Below, piece by piece: positions 28,769 through 36,979 of a DNA stretch of 64,000 bases. Numbering within the stretch: the stretch's first letter is position 1; each line of letters begins with the position of its first letter. The stretch comes from SLDF01 sp964537925 (GTDB lineage: Bacteria; Bacteroidota; Bacteroidia; Chitinophagales; Saprospiraceae). Below the pieces are notes generated by a model that was not told the origin of the DNA, did no database searches, and worked only from the letters and a program-made list of their open reading frames with translations. The stretch spans positions 310,001 through 374,000 of the forward strand of contig CAZICV010000003.1 of NCBI GenBank assembly GCA_964537925.1, given 5' to 3'. The translations under genes were made by a program, and so were the position numbers.

Positions 28769-29153
28769 AGAAGTTGGTTTTGTAATTAAGAATTGATTCC
28801 CCCAATCAGCAGGGAACCAAATCAGAGGCCGGTTCTGTTAATGTGTTCGAACGATGTACCCTAAGGCTAAAGGGATATATTTTCGCCGATGCGATCTAAT
28901 GATCGTGCTTTGCGAGACAGCACTGTATATTTTTCGCTTTTAAGAATACCAACCAAAGGTATTTTGCCTCTTCATAGGGTGTATGCGTATTTTCACTCAA
29001 TTTGACTGCGTATTTATACGCAATTTTCCCCGTACAACTACGCTTGATTTTTCCGAGTATATTCACAAAGGACAAGATCTGTCTCCCTGGAATATAAATC
29101 TATGTTCTCCGGTGCCTGACTTTTACCTTCGTCAGATGCAAGGGCTCGAGTAA
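28769..29153. other. gene-free upstream region of the large T9SS gene
   Basis: About 385 AT-rich bases with no gene. The heptamer TGCGTAT at 28984-28990 recurs at 29007-29013, where it pairs with ATACGCA (29016-29022) across two bases. This could be an operator for the leftward T9SS gene. The right part borders the structured leader repeat. Confidence 0.45.
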
Positions 29154-29378
29154 ACAAAAGATGAGCCATTCCGCTCATGTCTTTTTTCTGTCAGCTAAGG
29201 GGCCTCGCCCCTCGCGCCGCAAGGGTAAAGGCGCTGCGCTTCCGCTTTTCCGACAATTTTCCCCTTGCTTGCAGGCAAGCAATTCCTCGCGGCCGCTGCG
29301 CTCCAAAATTCTCTGAAAACCGCCCTTGCGTTTGCTACCCCCACCCTCGGCGGGAGCCAGGGGTTGCATGCGCAACCC
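29154..29378 (+). repeat. structured leader repeat, copy 1
   Basis: About 220 bases closely matching 38643-38860 (copy 2, before ardA). Long imperfect stem: 29246-29260 pairs with 29305-29319 (13 of 15). Inside it is a perfect eight-pair hairpin TTGCTTGC-AG-GCAAGCAA at 29265-29282. A seven-pair hairpin GGGTTGC/GCAACCC (29361-29378) stands just before the Shine-Dalgarno AAGGAG. Between copies, one pair of the inner hairpin changes from T-A to C-G on both arms, which supports a conserved fold. It may act as a single-stranded-DNA promoter or an RNA leader. Confidence 0.8.
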
Positions 29379-29403
29379 TCTTAACATTAAGGAGAAAAAG
29401 GAA

Positions 29404-29958
29404 ATGAAGCGTACAAGAGAAACCTATATCCCTGCCGAAGCCGAACTGCATTTCCAGGACCAGCTATCAAGCGCGGTCATCTATCGGTATGAACGTAACG
29501 GCCAGCTCATTGGGATAGCCTTCCGCGGTCAATCACAAAAACCTTCATGGCATTACCGCTTTCAATCCGCACAGGAGCAGGAGCAGCACGAACAGGATTT
29601 TATAAAGTCCGTGCGGGCAGGTGAACAGGCGAAAAAGGAATACCGGCAAAAGAAAAATGCGCCCCACACTCTCAAGCCCGGCGACATTCTCTTTACCTCC
29701 TGGGGCTGGGAACAAACCAATATCGACTTTTTCCGCGTTGTGGCCGTGAAGTCCAAAACGATAACATTGCAAGAGATCGGCGCGACCAGCGTAACCGCGA
29801 CAGGCTGGGCCTCCGACATGGTCATCGCCAGCCCTGAAAATATCATAGGTACGCCATTTCTAAAACGGGCCGACGGGTTTAATCGCGTCAAATTAGATCG
29901 CTCCCGTACCGCACAACCATATGACGGCAGGCCTCTGCATCGCTCATGGTATGCATAA
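29404..29958 (+). CDS. mobile-element protein of unknown function behind leader repeat 1
   Basis: 184 residues. The ATG at 29404 follows AAGGAG at nine bases; an earlier frame start inside the leader repeat is not credible. N-terminal part ELHFQDQLSSAVIYRYERNGQLIGIAFRGQSQKPSWHYRF, middle a charged helix, then GDILFTSWGWEQTNIDFFRVVAVKSKTITLQEIG, a compact beta domain. I know proteins like this only as uncharacterised genes of conjugative and mobilizable elements. Position behind the same leader as ardA suggests an early-entry role. Confidence 0.7.
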   Translation: MKRTRETYIPAEAELHFQDQLSSAVIYRYERNGQLIGIAFRGQSQKPSWHYRFQSAQEQEQHEQDFIKSVRAGEQAKKEYRQKKNAPHTLKPGDILFTSWGWEQTNIDFFRVVAVKSKTITLQEIGATSVTATGWASDMVIASPENIIGTPFLKRADGFNRVKLDRSRTAQPYDGRPLHRSWYA

Positions 29959-30014
29959 GGACATGAAACATTTAACAGGCTTTAATCCATCCACGCATAA
30001 AGGAGAAAGCGCTC

Positions 30015-30062
30015 ATGAAACCCTACACTCCGGAAGGAAAGGCGACGCTGCGGATTTTGTGA
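30015..30062 (+). CDS. possible 15-codon ORF with strong Shine-Dalgarno
   Basis: ATG at 30015, nine bases after AAAGGAG, encodes 15 residues starting MKPYTPEG and ends in TGA. A stem (eight pairs, GGGGCGCA with TGCGCCCT, 30080-30102) follows. It may be a leader peptide for the methylase-like gene or the start of a decayed gene. Nothing else supports it. Confidence 0.3.
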   Translation: MKPYTPEGKATLRIL

Positions 30063-30155
30063 GGCCATAGCCGGGAAGAGGGGCGCAAAGTCCCTGCGCC
30101 CTCTCCCTGTAACCCGCCTGTTATAAACGCCTTTTGAAAAGGAGGAAGCCAGCCA

Positions 30156-30890
30156 ATGACCGGACATTTTAATGAAGTGGCAAAACGCATGGAAGAACTG
30201 GGCCGCCGCCATGAACTGTCAAATGTTTTCAATGACCTTTTGACAATGGCTATATGCAGCTATCACCGTACCAATTTGTTAAGCCGGTTAACTGAAAAAG
30301 ATCCCGCCAACGAGGAAGCATATCTGCACGTCGCCCGGAAATATGAGGCTGCCGAATTAAAAGTTTTCTCTGGAATTCTCGGCCACCTGATGCTGAACGC
30401 AGAGGAAAACCCGTACTCCGATATCTTGGGCGAATACTTCATGCAGCATATTAGCCGGGGACAAAACGGGCAGTTCTTTACGCCCGATCCGCTCTGTGAA
30501 ATGATAGCCTCACTTCAAACAGAAGATAAAAGCATTACAGGAAAGAAAGTCGCAGATCCCGCCTGTGGCTCCGGCCGCATGCTGCTACAGTTCGCCAGGC
30601 ACAATCCCGATAATTATTTCTTCGGAGCCGACAATGCTAATACCTGCGCAAAAATGGCTGTTCTGAACTTCTTCCTTAACGGTCTGCGGGGGGAGGTCGC
30701 CTGGATGAACAGCCTGTCTATGCAGTGGTATGGCGGTTGGCACATTAACCTGACCGGGCTGGGCATCGTTCCCGTCGAGAAAGAGCAGTCTCTCATATGG
30801 ACTGCACCACCCCAAGCAGAAGAGGCCATTATACCTGAAAAAGGGAAGTTCGTACAAGCCGCCGGAGACACACAGCTTACATTGTTCTGA
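30156..30890 (+). CDS. N-6 DNA methylase-like protein, lacking a visible catalytic NPPY motif
   Basis: 244 residues with a strong AAGGAGG site. Residues about 85-160 match the HsdM-like N6-methylase core: DILGEYFMQ, GQFFTPDPLCEMIA and motif I ADPACGSGRMLLQFA, then FGADNANTCAKMAVLNFFLNGL. The catalytic motif IV (N/D-P-P-Y/F/W), expected 40-60 residues later, is absent: the region reads WMNSLSMQWYGGW. Only a WTAPP near the end comes close. Such short proteins are common on mobilizable elements. It may bind SAM or DNA without methylating, or use an atypical motif. The gene follows the leader-repeat gene and is likely in its operon. Confidence 0.75.
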   Translation: MTGHFNEVAKRMEELGRRHELSNVFNDLLTMAICSYHRTNLLSRLTEKDPANEEAYLHVARKYEAAELKVFSGILGHLMLNAEENPYSDILGEYFMQHISRGQNGQFFTPDPLCEMIASLQTEDKSITGKKVADPACGSGRMLLQFARHNPDNYFFGADNANTCAKMAVLNFFLNGLRGEVAWMNSLSMQWYGGWHINLTGLGIVPVEKEQSLIWTAPPQAEEAIIPEKGKFVQAAGDTQLTLF

Positions 30891-30914
30891 AACTTCAGGG
30901 AACAAGGATATTAG

Positions 30915-32519
30915 TCATGACGCTCCTGCTCCAAAGATAGCGGCTGCAAGTTGTTGGTATGTTTGGGTATCGGGCGTTACTAGCGGTGCTAATGTGTCTC
31001 TAGCAAAAGCATCTGCATCATTTCCACATTGAGTAAGATTAAGTTGGCTCTTGCAGTAATTGTATAGCTGACCGGAAATCGCCTTAATGTCATCCTTTGA
31101 AGTTCCCACTGGTAGTGTAGCTAAAAGCCTTTCTTTTTCTGCCATAAGCTGCTGCGATTGGGCAGGTTGCCCTTTCTCAGTGGCCAACTTTTTTAAAACT
31201 TCATCGCCCCATAAATAACTCTCAAGATCGCGCAAGGGCAAAACTTTAATGCCCTTGGCTTGCAAATCCTGAATTTCCCGCGGTGAGCGATCATCTCGGT
31301 CAAAGATCATCCAGGTCTCAATACCTGGTGCCAGTTTTTTCAAAAGCATACTGGAAAGCTTTCCATCAGCTTGAACCTGGTTAGTTCCCCCAAGCGGAAT
31401 GAAATCGGTATCAGGGTATGAGGAAGAAAAAATTGTAGAATAGACGGCTACATCGAAAGCGGGCTTTCGACCGCCTGATCCAAGACGCTTTCCTTCACAG
31501 AAGACCACTTTAGCAGGAACGACAAGCTGAGAGAGATCATCTAAAGCCGTATTAAACATATTCTTCCAAAATTGGCGAGTAGGTTTAGTAGGGGTCAGCG
31601 TAACAGCTTGGTCAAAGTTTTGCTCATGAAAGTCAATAAAGGCAACTTGCTCCTGATTAGCGCGATTTAATTCCGCTGCTTTTCTGGCCATGCCTATAGA
31701 ATGTGTGGAAATCCATAGCTGACAGCTAGCGGGGAGCAATGCAAAAAGTTGTTCCAAGAGCTTCCCTTGCAGCTTAGTGTGCATGTGCAACTCAGGTTCA
31801 TCAATGCAAAACACTGTGTTATCAAAAAATTCCTTTTTAACAATAAAGTCTAAAAGCAAATCAAAGGCCGCTTTTTCTCCTCCCGAAAGGTTTTTGAAAT
31901 GAAAATCGGAGACCGCGCCCTTATCAAATCTAAATGTCCCACCATCAGTTGGGTTGCCTGTACCAGATAAAATTAGATTGTCAAAAATGGCGGTCATCGA
32001 GCTTCGTATTTGTCCTATCAGGCGATCACTGATTTCTTGCTTAGTTTTTGACAGATCCAATCCACTAAAAAGCTCGTTAACAGCTTGGCCAACAATTCTA
32101 TTATAATTTTCGGAAACTCTTTGTTCTTGGTGCATTAAAGTTCCAAGCATATTAACGCTTTCTAATGCATCATTTACGTTCCGAATTTCAGATGAAGTAA
32201 AATCAGCTTCATGCCTATATGCAGACCGAATATAGAAAATTCTTTTGTCGTTATCAGCGGTGGAGTCATGAAACTCTACCTTTACCCCTTCATATATAGA
32301 TTGTTGGCTATCAGTCACATATCTTGCATGATAAGCTGCATCAAAAATACCACGGCCTCTTCTGTACCGGGACCAAAAGTTAAAGCCCTCAAAAAGAGAG
32401 CTTTTGCCAGACCCGTTTGGACCTGTTAGGACAACAAGCTTTGCAGACTCCGGAATTCCTTCAATCGTAAGATTTTCAAATCGCTTGAATTTATTGAGCG
32501 AAATACTCTTTATTTTCAT
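30915..32519 (-). CDS. OLD-like AAA ATPase with C-terminal TOPRIM-like domain
   Basis: 534 residues from ATG 32519 (MKIKSISLNKFKRFENL, the classic start of SMC/RecF-type ATPases); a TTG at 32555 would add twelve. Walker A is GPNGSGKSS near residue 30. The ABC signature LSGGEKAAFD is at about 215 and Walker B CIDEPELHMH at about 245, with the switch His in ISTHSIGM. The last 200 residues have VFCEGKR and IFDRDD, the acidic pattern of TOPRIM or DUF4435-like nucleases. The architecture is that of OLD-family nucleases, many of which are antiphage. No helicase partner is nearby, so it is not Gabija. A solitary defence gene is my inference. Confidence 0.75.
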   Translation of the reverse strand: MKIKSISLNKFKRFENLTIEGIPESAKLVVLTGPNGSGKSSLFEGFNFWSRYRRGRGIFDAAYHARYVTDSQQSIYEGVKVEFHDSTADNDKRIFYIRSAYRHEADFTSSEIRNVNDALESVNMLGTLMHQEQRVSENYNRIVGQAVNELFSGLDLSKTKQEISDRLIGQIRSSMTAIFDNLILSGTGNPTDGGTFRFDKGAVSDFHFKNLSGGEKAAFDLLLDFIVKKEFFDNTVFCIDEPELHMHTKLQGKLLEQLFALLPASCQLWISTHSIGMARKAAELNRANQEQVAFIDFHEQNFDQAVTLTPTKPTRQFWKNMFNTALDDLSQLVVPAKVVFCEGKRLGSGGRKPAFDVAVYSTIFSSSYPDTDFIPLGGTNQVQADGKLSSMLLKKLAPGIETWMIFDRDDRSPREIQDLQAKGIKVLPLRDLESYLWGDEVLKKLATEKGQPAQSQQLMAEKERLLATLPVGTSKDDIKAISGQLYNYCKSQLNLTQCGNDADAFARDTLAPLVTPDTQTYQQLAAAIFGAGAS

Positions 32520-32850
32520 CTTGCGAGTGCTATTTGTTTGACAACCTTTGTTCAAATATCAATTTTGTACAAAGCTAGAGCAATTCTTTCAGCCGTTCAG
32601 TATCGATGTTGAGGTGACGATCGATATAAATGCGCTCCAGTATACCTAGGCAATCTATATAGGGGGGAAATTCATCTTTCCTATAAGGCATGGCTTGAAG
32701 AACCTTACACAATAAGGCTCAATCAATCTGGATAAGGGCTATACCTGTTGCGTTTGTTGCTGGCTAGAAGATGGTTCCTAGATGTAGTACAAGAGAATAC
32801 TCGCAATACGCACACTTCTTGTATTACAATAAATACAGGAGGACTGGCTC

Positions 32851-33072
32851 GTGACCATATCTACCAGGCTAGACTACCAAATCGAAAACAAGCTTTCGGA
32901 GTTGGCAAGGCTTACCGGTCGTACCAAAACATACTATATCCGGGAAGCTGTGCCTGAAAAGCTGGACGACCTCGAAGACATCTACTATGCGGAATCCCGC
33001 GCCGAAAATCCCGGTAAAATCAGGTCAATAGCGGACGTGGAGGCCGAGCTTGTCCGGCGCGTGAGCAAGTAG
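32851..33072 (+). CDS. orphan ribbon-helix-helix antitoxin (RelB type)
   Basis: 73 residues from a GTG start seven bases after AGGAGG. TISTRLDYQIENKLSELARLTGRTKTYYIREAV is the RHH DNA-binding part, and DLEDIYYAESRAE is the toxin-binding linker of RelB/DinJ-like antitoxins. A RelE/ParE-type toxin gene normally overlaps the end, but downstream only stop codons and no toxin frame are found. It is therefore an orphan antitoxin or the remnant of a pair. Confidence 0.75.
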   Translation: MTISTRLDYQIENKLSELARLTGRTKTYYIREAVPEKLDDLEDIYYAESRAENPGKIRSIADVEAELVRRVSK

Positions 33073-33305
33073 AAAGTGAACAGCCGAAAAACCTCACGAG
33101 CACGAGGACAATGACCTGACTGTATACCACCTAAATAAGAGGACAACTAAGTAAAACACATTCCATCGAACATAATATTCACATAGTACTTCAAATAGTG
33201 ATATGCAACAGTAGTATTTACTACTCATAAATTTTTCCTCAAAACAAGACATAAAAACATGATCAATAGATAATTTACTTATATTGTCATGCTAAAAACC
33301 ACAAT

Positions 33306-33551
33306 ATGGGAATGTGTTTACACTGTGGTGGACATGGACAACAGTATAAGGACAGAAACTGTAGCACCTGCCACGGTACTGACCTCCACAATAATGCGCC
33401 ATGCAAATATTGCAACTATGGAAAAGTTAAACATCTCGAAACATGCTCCATATGCTTCGGTTCCGGAAAAGATAAAGAGGATAATGACGGTTGCCAAAAA
33501 GCCATGTTTATACTATTCTCAATAATTCTGCTGATACTGACGCTTTTCTAA
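33306..33551 (+). CDS. free-standing DnaJ-type zinc-finger protein with a C-terminal membrane segment
   Basis: 81 residues. Four CxxC motifs in DnaJ-like form: CLHCGGHG, CSTCHGTD, CKYCNYGK and CSICFGSG, the spacing that binds two zinc ions in DnaJ. The C-terminus MFILFSIILLILTLF is a single membrane anchor. No J domain is present. A J domain without zinc finger is encoded at 21604-22494, but far away. Function unknown; a small membrane-tethered thiol or chaperone-like factor is possible. Confidence 0.65.
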   Translation: MGMCLHCGGHGQQYKDRNCSTCHGTDLHNNAPCKYCNYGKVKHLETCSICFGSGKDKEDNDGCQKAMFILFSIILLILTLF

Positions 33552-33680
33552 GTCATGCCTCATTGATTAGTTTTACGTAGATCTGCTTAAGAGCAGAAGA
33601 AATAGACTGCCATAATAGCGCTTACTGTTTCACAAAACACTTAAAAGAGGCTTTCTCACTCGAGAATTATGGGTATTTTA

Positions 33681-34193
33681 TTATTCATACGAATTGCAAT
33701 ATTCCATCATGTATTTGTGCCTGATCTTAAGACGAAAAGGTTCAGTATATTTCATTATTCGACTTCTTTCTCCCCGACTCTTGACTAGTTCTATGTCTCT
33801 TTTAGTATACCCCAAAAGCTTACCGACCTGCATATGCCATTCATCGTTCTCTAAGGTCTTATACCCTTCGTCATTCAAATAATACCGTGCATAAAGCTCC
33901 CTCCCTGCACTTACTTTACTGTTCTGCGCAACGACAGCCATAACTCCTATATTAGGCACATATTTTTCTCCAATAAGAACCAGCTTCTTCTCTTCGATAT
34001 GCTTATTGAGTTCTTCGATAAGATAATCGGATATTGGAAAACTAGAAGGATCAGGCTTCCGGCATATTATTGCTACAGGTTTCTTTTTCGCAATTAACAA
34101 CTCAATCTCATATGGCGAGTGCGGATTAACTAAGCCGGGGTCGGCCATTGCTTTGAAAATAGGTTTTAAAAGCACTCTAACAAAACGGTTCAT
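33681..34193 (-). CDS. protein of unknown function
   Basis: 170 residues, no signal peptide, no membrane segment. The central part PVAIICRKPDPSSFPISDYLIEELNKHIEEKKLVLIGEKYVP suggests a small alpha/beta fold. The C-terminal 60 residues are basic and helical. Not recognised. It lies between the zinc-finger gene and the integrase, in AT-rich DNA typical of cargo. Confidence 0.5.
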   Translation of the reverse strand: MNRFVRVLLKPIFKAMADPGLVNPHSPYEIELLIAKKKPVAIICRKPDPSSFPISDYLIEELNKHIEEKKLVLIGEKYVPNIGVMAVVAQNSKVSAGRELYARYYLNDEGYKTLENDEWHMQVGKLLGYTKRDIELVKSRGERSRIMKYTEPFRLKIRHKYMMEYCNSYE

Positions 34194-34356
34194 TTTTACA
34201 TACTACCACACCTTCGCCTTCAAAACAACTTTACTATATCTCTATAGATATCTTTAAAAGCGGTAACTCTGATACAGCAATTCGACGTAAACGAGCGCAT
34301 GCTGCCTCTCATTTGCCTTTAACTCGGCATGACAATCAAGTGGGTACAATATTTAC

Positions 34357-35556
34357 CTATCGTGTCTTAAGCTCATCCAAATAATCCCCCCAATCCTGCA
34401 TCATAACCTTGCGCTCATCGAGAAATTTGGCGCGATCATAAGCTTTATCGACCTGATTGCCCGGCGCGTGAGCAAGTTGGCGATCCACCACTTCGTGTCG
34501 ATACCCCAGCTTCTCTTTGATCGTGCTCATCGCCAGCGCACGGAAACCGTGGCCTGTATGGATGCCCCGATAGCCCATGCGTCCCAGCGCCATCAGAATT
34601 GTATTGTTGCTCATATGTGAACGCGGGTTCTTCTGGCTTGGAAAGATATAATCACGGTTGGGGTTCATTTCCTTCAACTCGCGAAGGATAGCGACGGACT
34701 GCGTTGATAACGGTACGATATGATCCTTACGCATCTTCATGCGGGCTGCAGGGATGGTCCATACGGCCTCGTCAAGATCAAATTCAGCCCACTTCGCTTT
34801 AATCAACTCGCTGGTGCGTACGAATGTCAGCATCATCAGTCCTACTGCCAACCGCGTTTGCGGAAACAGACGGGCCTCGTTCCTATCCAGTCTGCGAATG
34901 AAGTCTGGCAGGTCTTTTATTTCCATCGCTGCATAGTTTGTGCGCTGAAAAGGTTTTAGCGCACCACGAAGATCAACGGCTATGTCACGTTCGCCACGTC
35001 CAGTAACAATGGCATAGCGGAATATCTGGCTGCTCATCTGTAGTGAACGCCGTGCAACCTCGTATGCGCCACGCTTCTCAACGCCACGCAAGGCAGCAAG
35101 CAATACAGGGGCCGTGATGTCGCGTATGGGCAGCTTGCCGATTGAAGGAAACATATATAATTCCAACCGGCGCATAACCGTATCGGCATGATTACGGCTC
35201 CACTTCTCTGTATTGTGCTGGTGCCACTCCCGCGCAATTACTTCATAGGTATTTGCGGCCTCTATCTGCGCTTGTCTGGCCTCGTCCCTGCGTACTCTTG
35301 ACGGATCAATCTTATTGTAAACCTGTTTGTGTGCGATCCGGTGTTTCTCCCGTGCCTCGACCAGTGTCGTCTCAGGATAGATGCCCAGCGATATGAGCTT
35401 CTCCGTTCCCATAATCCTGTATTTGTATCGCCAGTATGCGGAACCGCTTGGCTGGGCACACAAATACAGGCCGCGACCGTCCGCCTGTTTGATGACCTTA
35501 CCTTGCGCCTGAGCTTCCCTGACAATCTTCTGGCAGGCCTTGTCGCTTAATCGCAT
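34357..35556 (-). CDS. P4-type tyrosine integrase (DUF4102 family)
   Basis: 399 residues from ATG 35556, behind AAAGGAG; the upstream extension lacks conservation. The N-terminal 85 residues are the DUF4102 arm-binding domain (KQADGRGLYLCAQPSGSAYWRYKYR). The catalytic set is complete: Arg247, His336, Arg339, His363 and Tyr373 (FVRTSEL, HGFR, LAHAPG, KAYDRAKF). Enzymes of this group usually integrate into the 3' end of tRNA genes. It does not lie next to the tRNA-Leu here, so either the element was rearranged or another element sits between them. Confidence 0.93.
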   Translation of the reverse strand: MRLSDKACQKIVREAQAQGKVIKQADGRGLYLCAQPSGSAYWRYKYRIMGTEKLISLGIYPETTLVEAREKHRIAHKQVYNKIDPSRVRRDEARQAQIEAANTYEVIAREWHQHNTEKWSRNHADTVMRRLELYMFPSIGKLPIRDITAPVLLAALRGVEKRGAYEVARRSLQMSSQIFRYAIVTGRGERDIAVDLRGALKPFQRTNYAAMEIKDLPDFIRRLDRNEARLFPQTRLAVGLMMLTFVRTSELIKAKWAEFDLDEAVWTIPAARMKMRKDHIVPLSTQSVAILRELKEMNPNRDYIFPSQKNPRSHMSNNTILMALGRMGYRGIHTGHGFRALAMSTIKEKLGYRHEVVDRQLAHAPGNQVDKAYDRAKFLDERKVMMQDWGDYLDELKTR

Positions 35557-36048
35557 TTGGGGGTATCTCCTTTTTCCGGTTTTCGTGGTACCCCCACTTG
35601 ATACCCCCAAATCGTGTGGATACGGGGATACAGGCATAGGGGCCAAGAGACAGACTTTGGCCCTTAACCCTTGAAATTGCTATGTTTCGGATGTCTATAG
35701 ATGTCCGCGTGGACGAGGATGGATAAGTTTCTGGCGTCCCCTACGGGATACACAATGGTGCGCCAAGACTTTGAAAACTAAGGATAATTGGAGAGTACCT
35801 GTATTATCGTACCCCCGATGTTACCCCCTCCCCTATCTATAGGCTCCGACAACCGGGCAGAATGTCTCTATAGGTACGATACTATGCCTTACTGTCTCTG
35901 AAATCAACTGTGAAAATGGCCAACGATTCCTCTCTTTGAGGTACTTATCCAACGCTACCTGGAACAACTGGCTACATAACTGGCCTAAGTCACTATAGTA
36001 CATTGCACCAAACTATCCCCGGCCCTCCTGCCCCTGATAGTTTGTCTC
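35557..36048. other. gene-free region upstream of the integrase
   Basis: About 490 bases without a gene. It holds repeated ACCCCC words near the integrase start (GGTACCCCCAC at 35588, near in sequence to the 3' end of tRNA-Leu) and an inverted repeat GGGCCAA/TTGGCCC at 35640-35663. This is where an attP and integrase promoter would be expected, but no exact copy of the tRNA end is present. Confidence 0.4.
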
Positions 36049-36246
36049 TTATTTGCTTATAGCGCTACAGTCCGTGACTTCATTACGGGTCCGCCACTCT
36101 TCGGCAGCTTCATAACTGATACGTACGCTTCCACCGATTTTGAAAAAGCGTGGCCCCTCGCCTCGGCTCCACAGCTTGTACAGGAAAGAGCGACTGATAT
36201 TAAATGCATAGCAAAATTGTTTGATGGTAAAGGCTGGTTTGTCCAT
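36049..36246 (-). CDS. AlpA-like excisionase/regulator
   Basis: 65 residues with GAAGGAG at seven bases. FTIKQFCYAFNISRSFLYKLWSRGEGPRFFKIGGSVRISYEAAEEW is the AlpA/HTH_17 winged fold, which regulates P4-type integrases and aids excision. It is in the same orientation as the integrase and about 490 bases upstream of it. Confidence 0.85.
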   Translation of the reverse strand: MDKPAFTIKQFCYAFNISRSFLYKLWSRGEGPRFFKIGGSVRISYEAAEEWRTRNEVTDCSAISK

Positions 36247-36340
36247 GAAAGTCTCCTTCTCGGTTAAGCCAAGATGATGGGAATTACGCGCTCATATGTA
36301 GACCCGTCATCTAAGCGTATTGCAACAAACATGAATGGAA

Positions 36341-36510
36341 TTACTCCCACATTGAAGGTCTTGTATTGCTCGCTAAAAGCATGGCCCCGCCGCCGCTCAG
36401 GCTTTCCGGATAAATATCCCTGATAGATTGTTTGAGCCTGTCGTATTGTTCGCTTTTACCGAACTTTTCATTGGCAGTCCATCTTAGGCCGGGTCGGGCA
36501 TAAGTCCGTT
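36341..36510 (-). pseudogene. possible remnant of a small gene after the RadC-like gene
   Basis: Frame ending at 36341 encodes a protein-like stretch (EKFGKSEQYDRLKQSIRDIY then PESLSGGG and SNTRPSMWE). It has no start codon of its own outside the RadC-like gene, whose end it overlaps. It looks like the tail of a broken gene. Evidence is only its protein-like composition. Confidence 0.3.
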
Positions 36511-36966
36511 GTCAGCAAACGAGGTGTAACCATCTCGCGTGACAATCAGGTGATCGAATACTTTTATACCCAGGAACTGTCCGGCTTTTGCAAACTGCCG
36601 GGTCAGGCTCAAATCCGCTTCACTGTGGTTCAAATTCCCGGACGGATGGTTATGAGCCAGTATAATCCCCGACGCATTGGCCTTGAGCGCGGCCATAAAA
36701 GCAAGCCTCGGGTCAACGACACAATATGAAGTGCCTCCTGTGCCCAGCATCATAACACCCAGACAGGCATTCCGCCTGTTGACCAGGAGGATTTTAAACT
36801 GTTCGATAAACTCGATCCGGTCATCATCCCATGATGATTTGAGGATTTTATAAGCGGCTTGCGAGTTATTGATCACAGGCATGTCCGCACTGCTTACTTT
36901 CGAACGGTAAACAAGCTCTACCTCGGAAGCCTGAAAATCTTCGGTTGGCTTTCGTGTCGTTGTCAT
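36484..36966 (-). CDS. RadC-like JAB-domain protein
   Basis: 160 residues with AAGGAG. The C-terminal 110 residues are a RadC/JAB fold with the metal motif HNHPSG, followed by Ser and Asp at the expected distance (NLNHSEADLSL). The N-terminal HhH region of full RadC is absent, as in the copies typical of mobile elements. Biochemical role is unknown; genes like this are markers of integrative elements. Confidence 0.88.
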   Translation of the reverse strand: MTTTRKPTEDFQASEVELVYRSKVSSADMPVINNSQAAYKILKSSWDDDRIEFIEQFKILLVNRRNACLGVMMLGTGGTSYCVVDPRLAFMAALKANASGIILAHNHPSGNLNHSEADLSLTRQFAKAGQFLGIKVFDHLIVTRDGYTSFADNGLMPDPA

Positions 36967-36979
36967 GGTCTTTCGCTCC

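Noticed and set aside
30915..32519. Gabija or PARIS defence system
   Set aside because: Gabija needs a UvrD-like partner next to the OLD nuclease and PARIS has a longer AriA/AriB layout; neither is present. The gene is kept as a solitary OLD-like protein.
35580..35600. Second copy of the tRNA-Leu 3' end (attR) near the P4 integrase
   Set aside because: Only a short GGTACCCCC-like match; too short and inexact to be called an attachment site.
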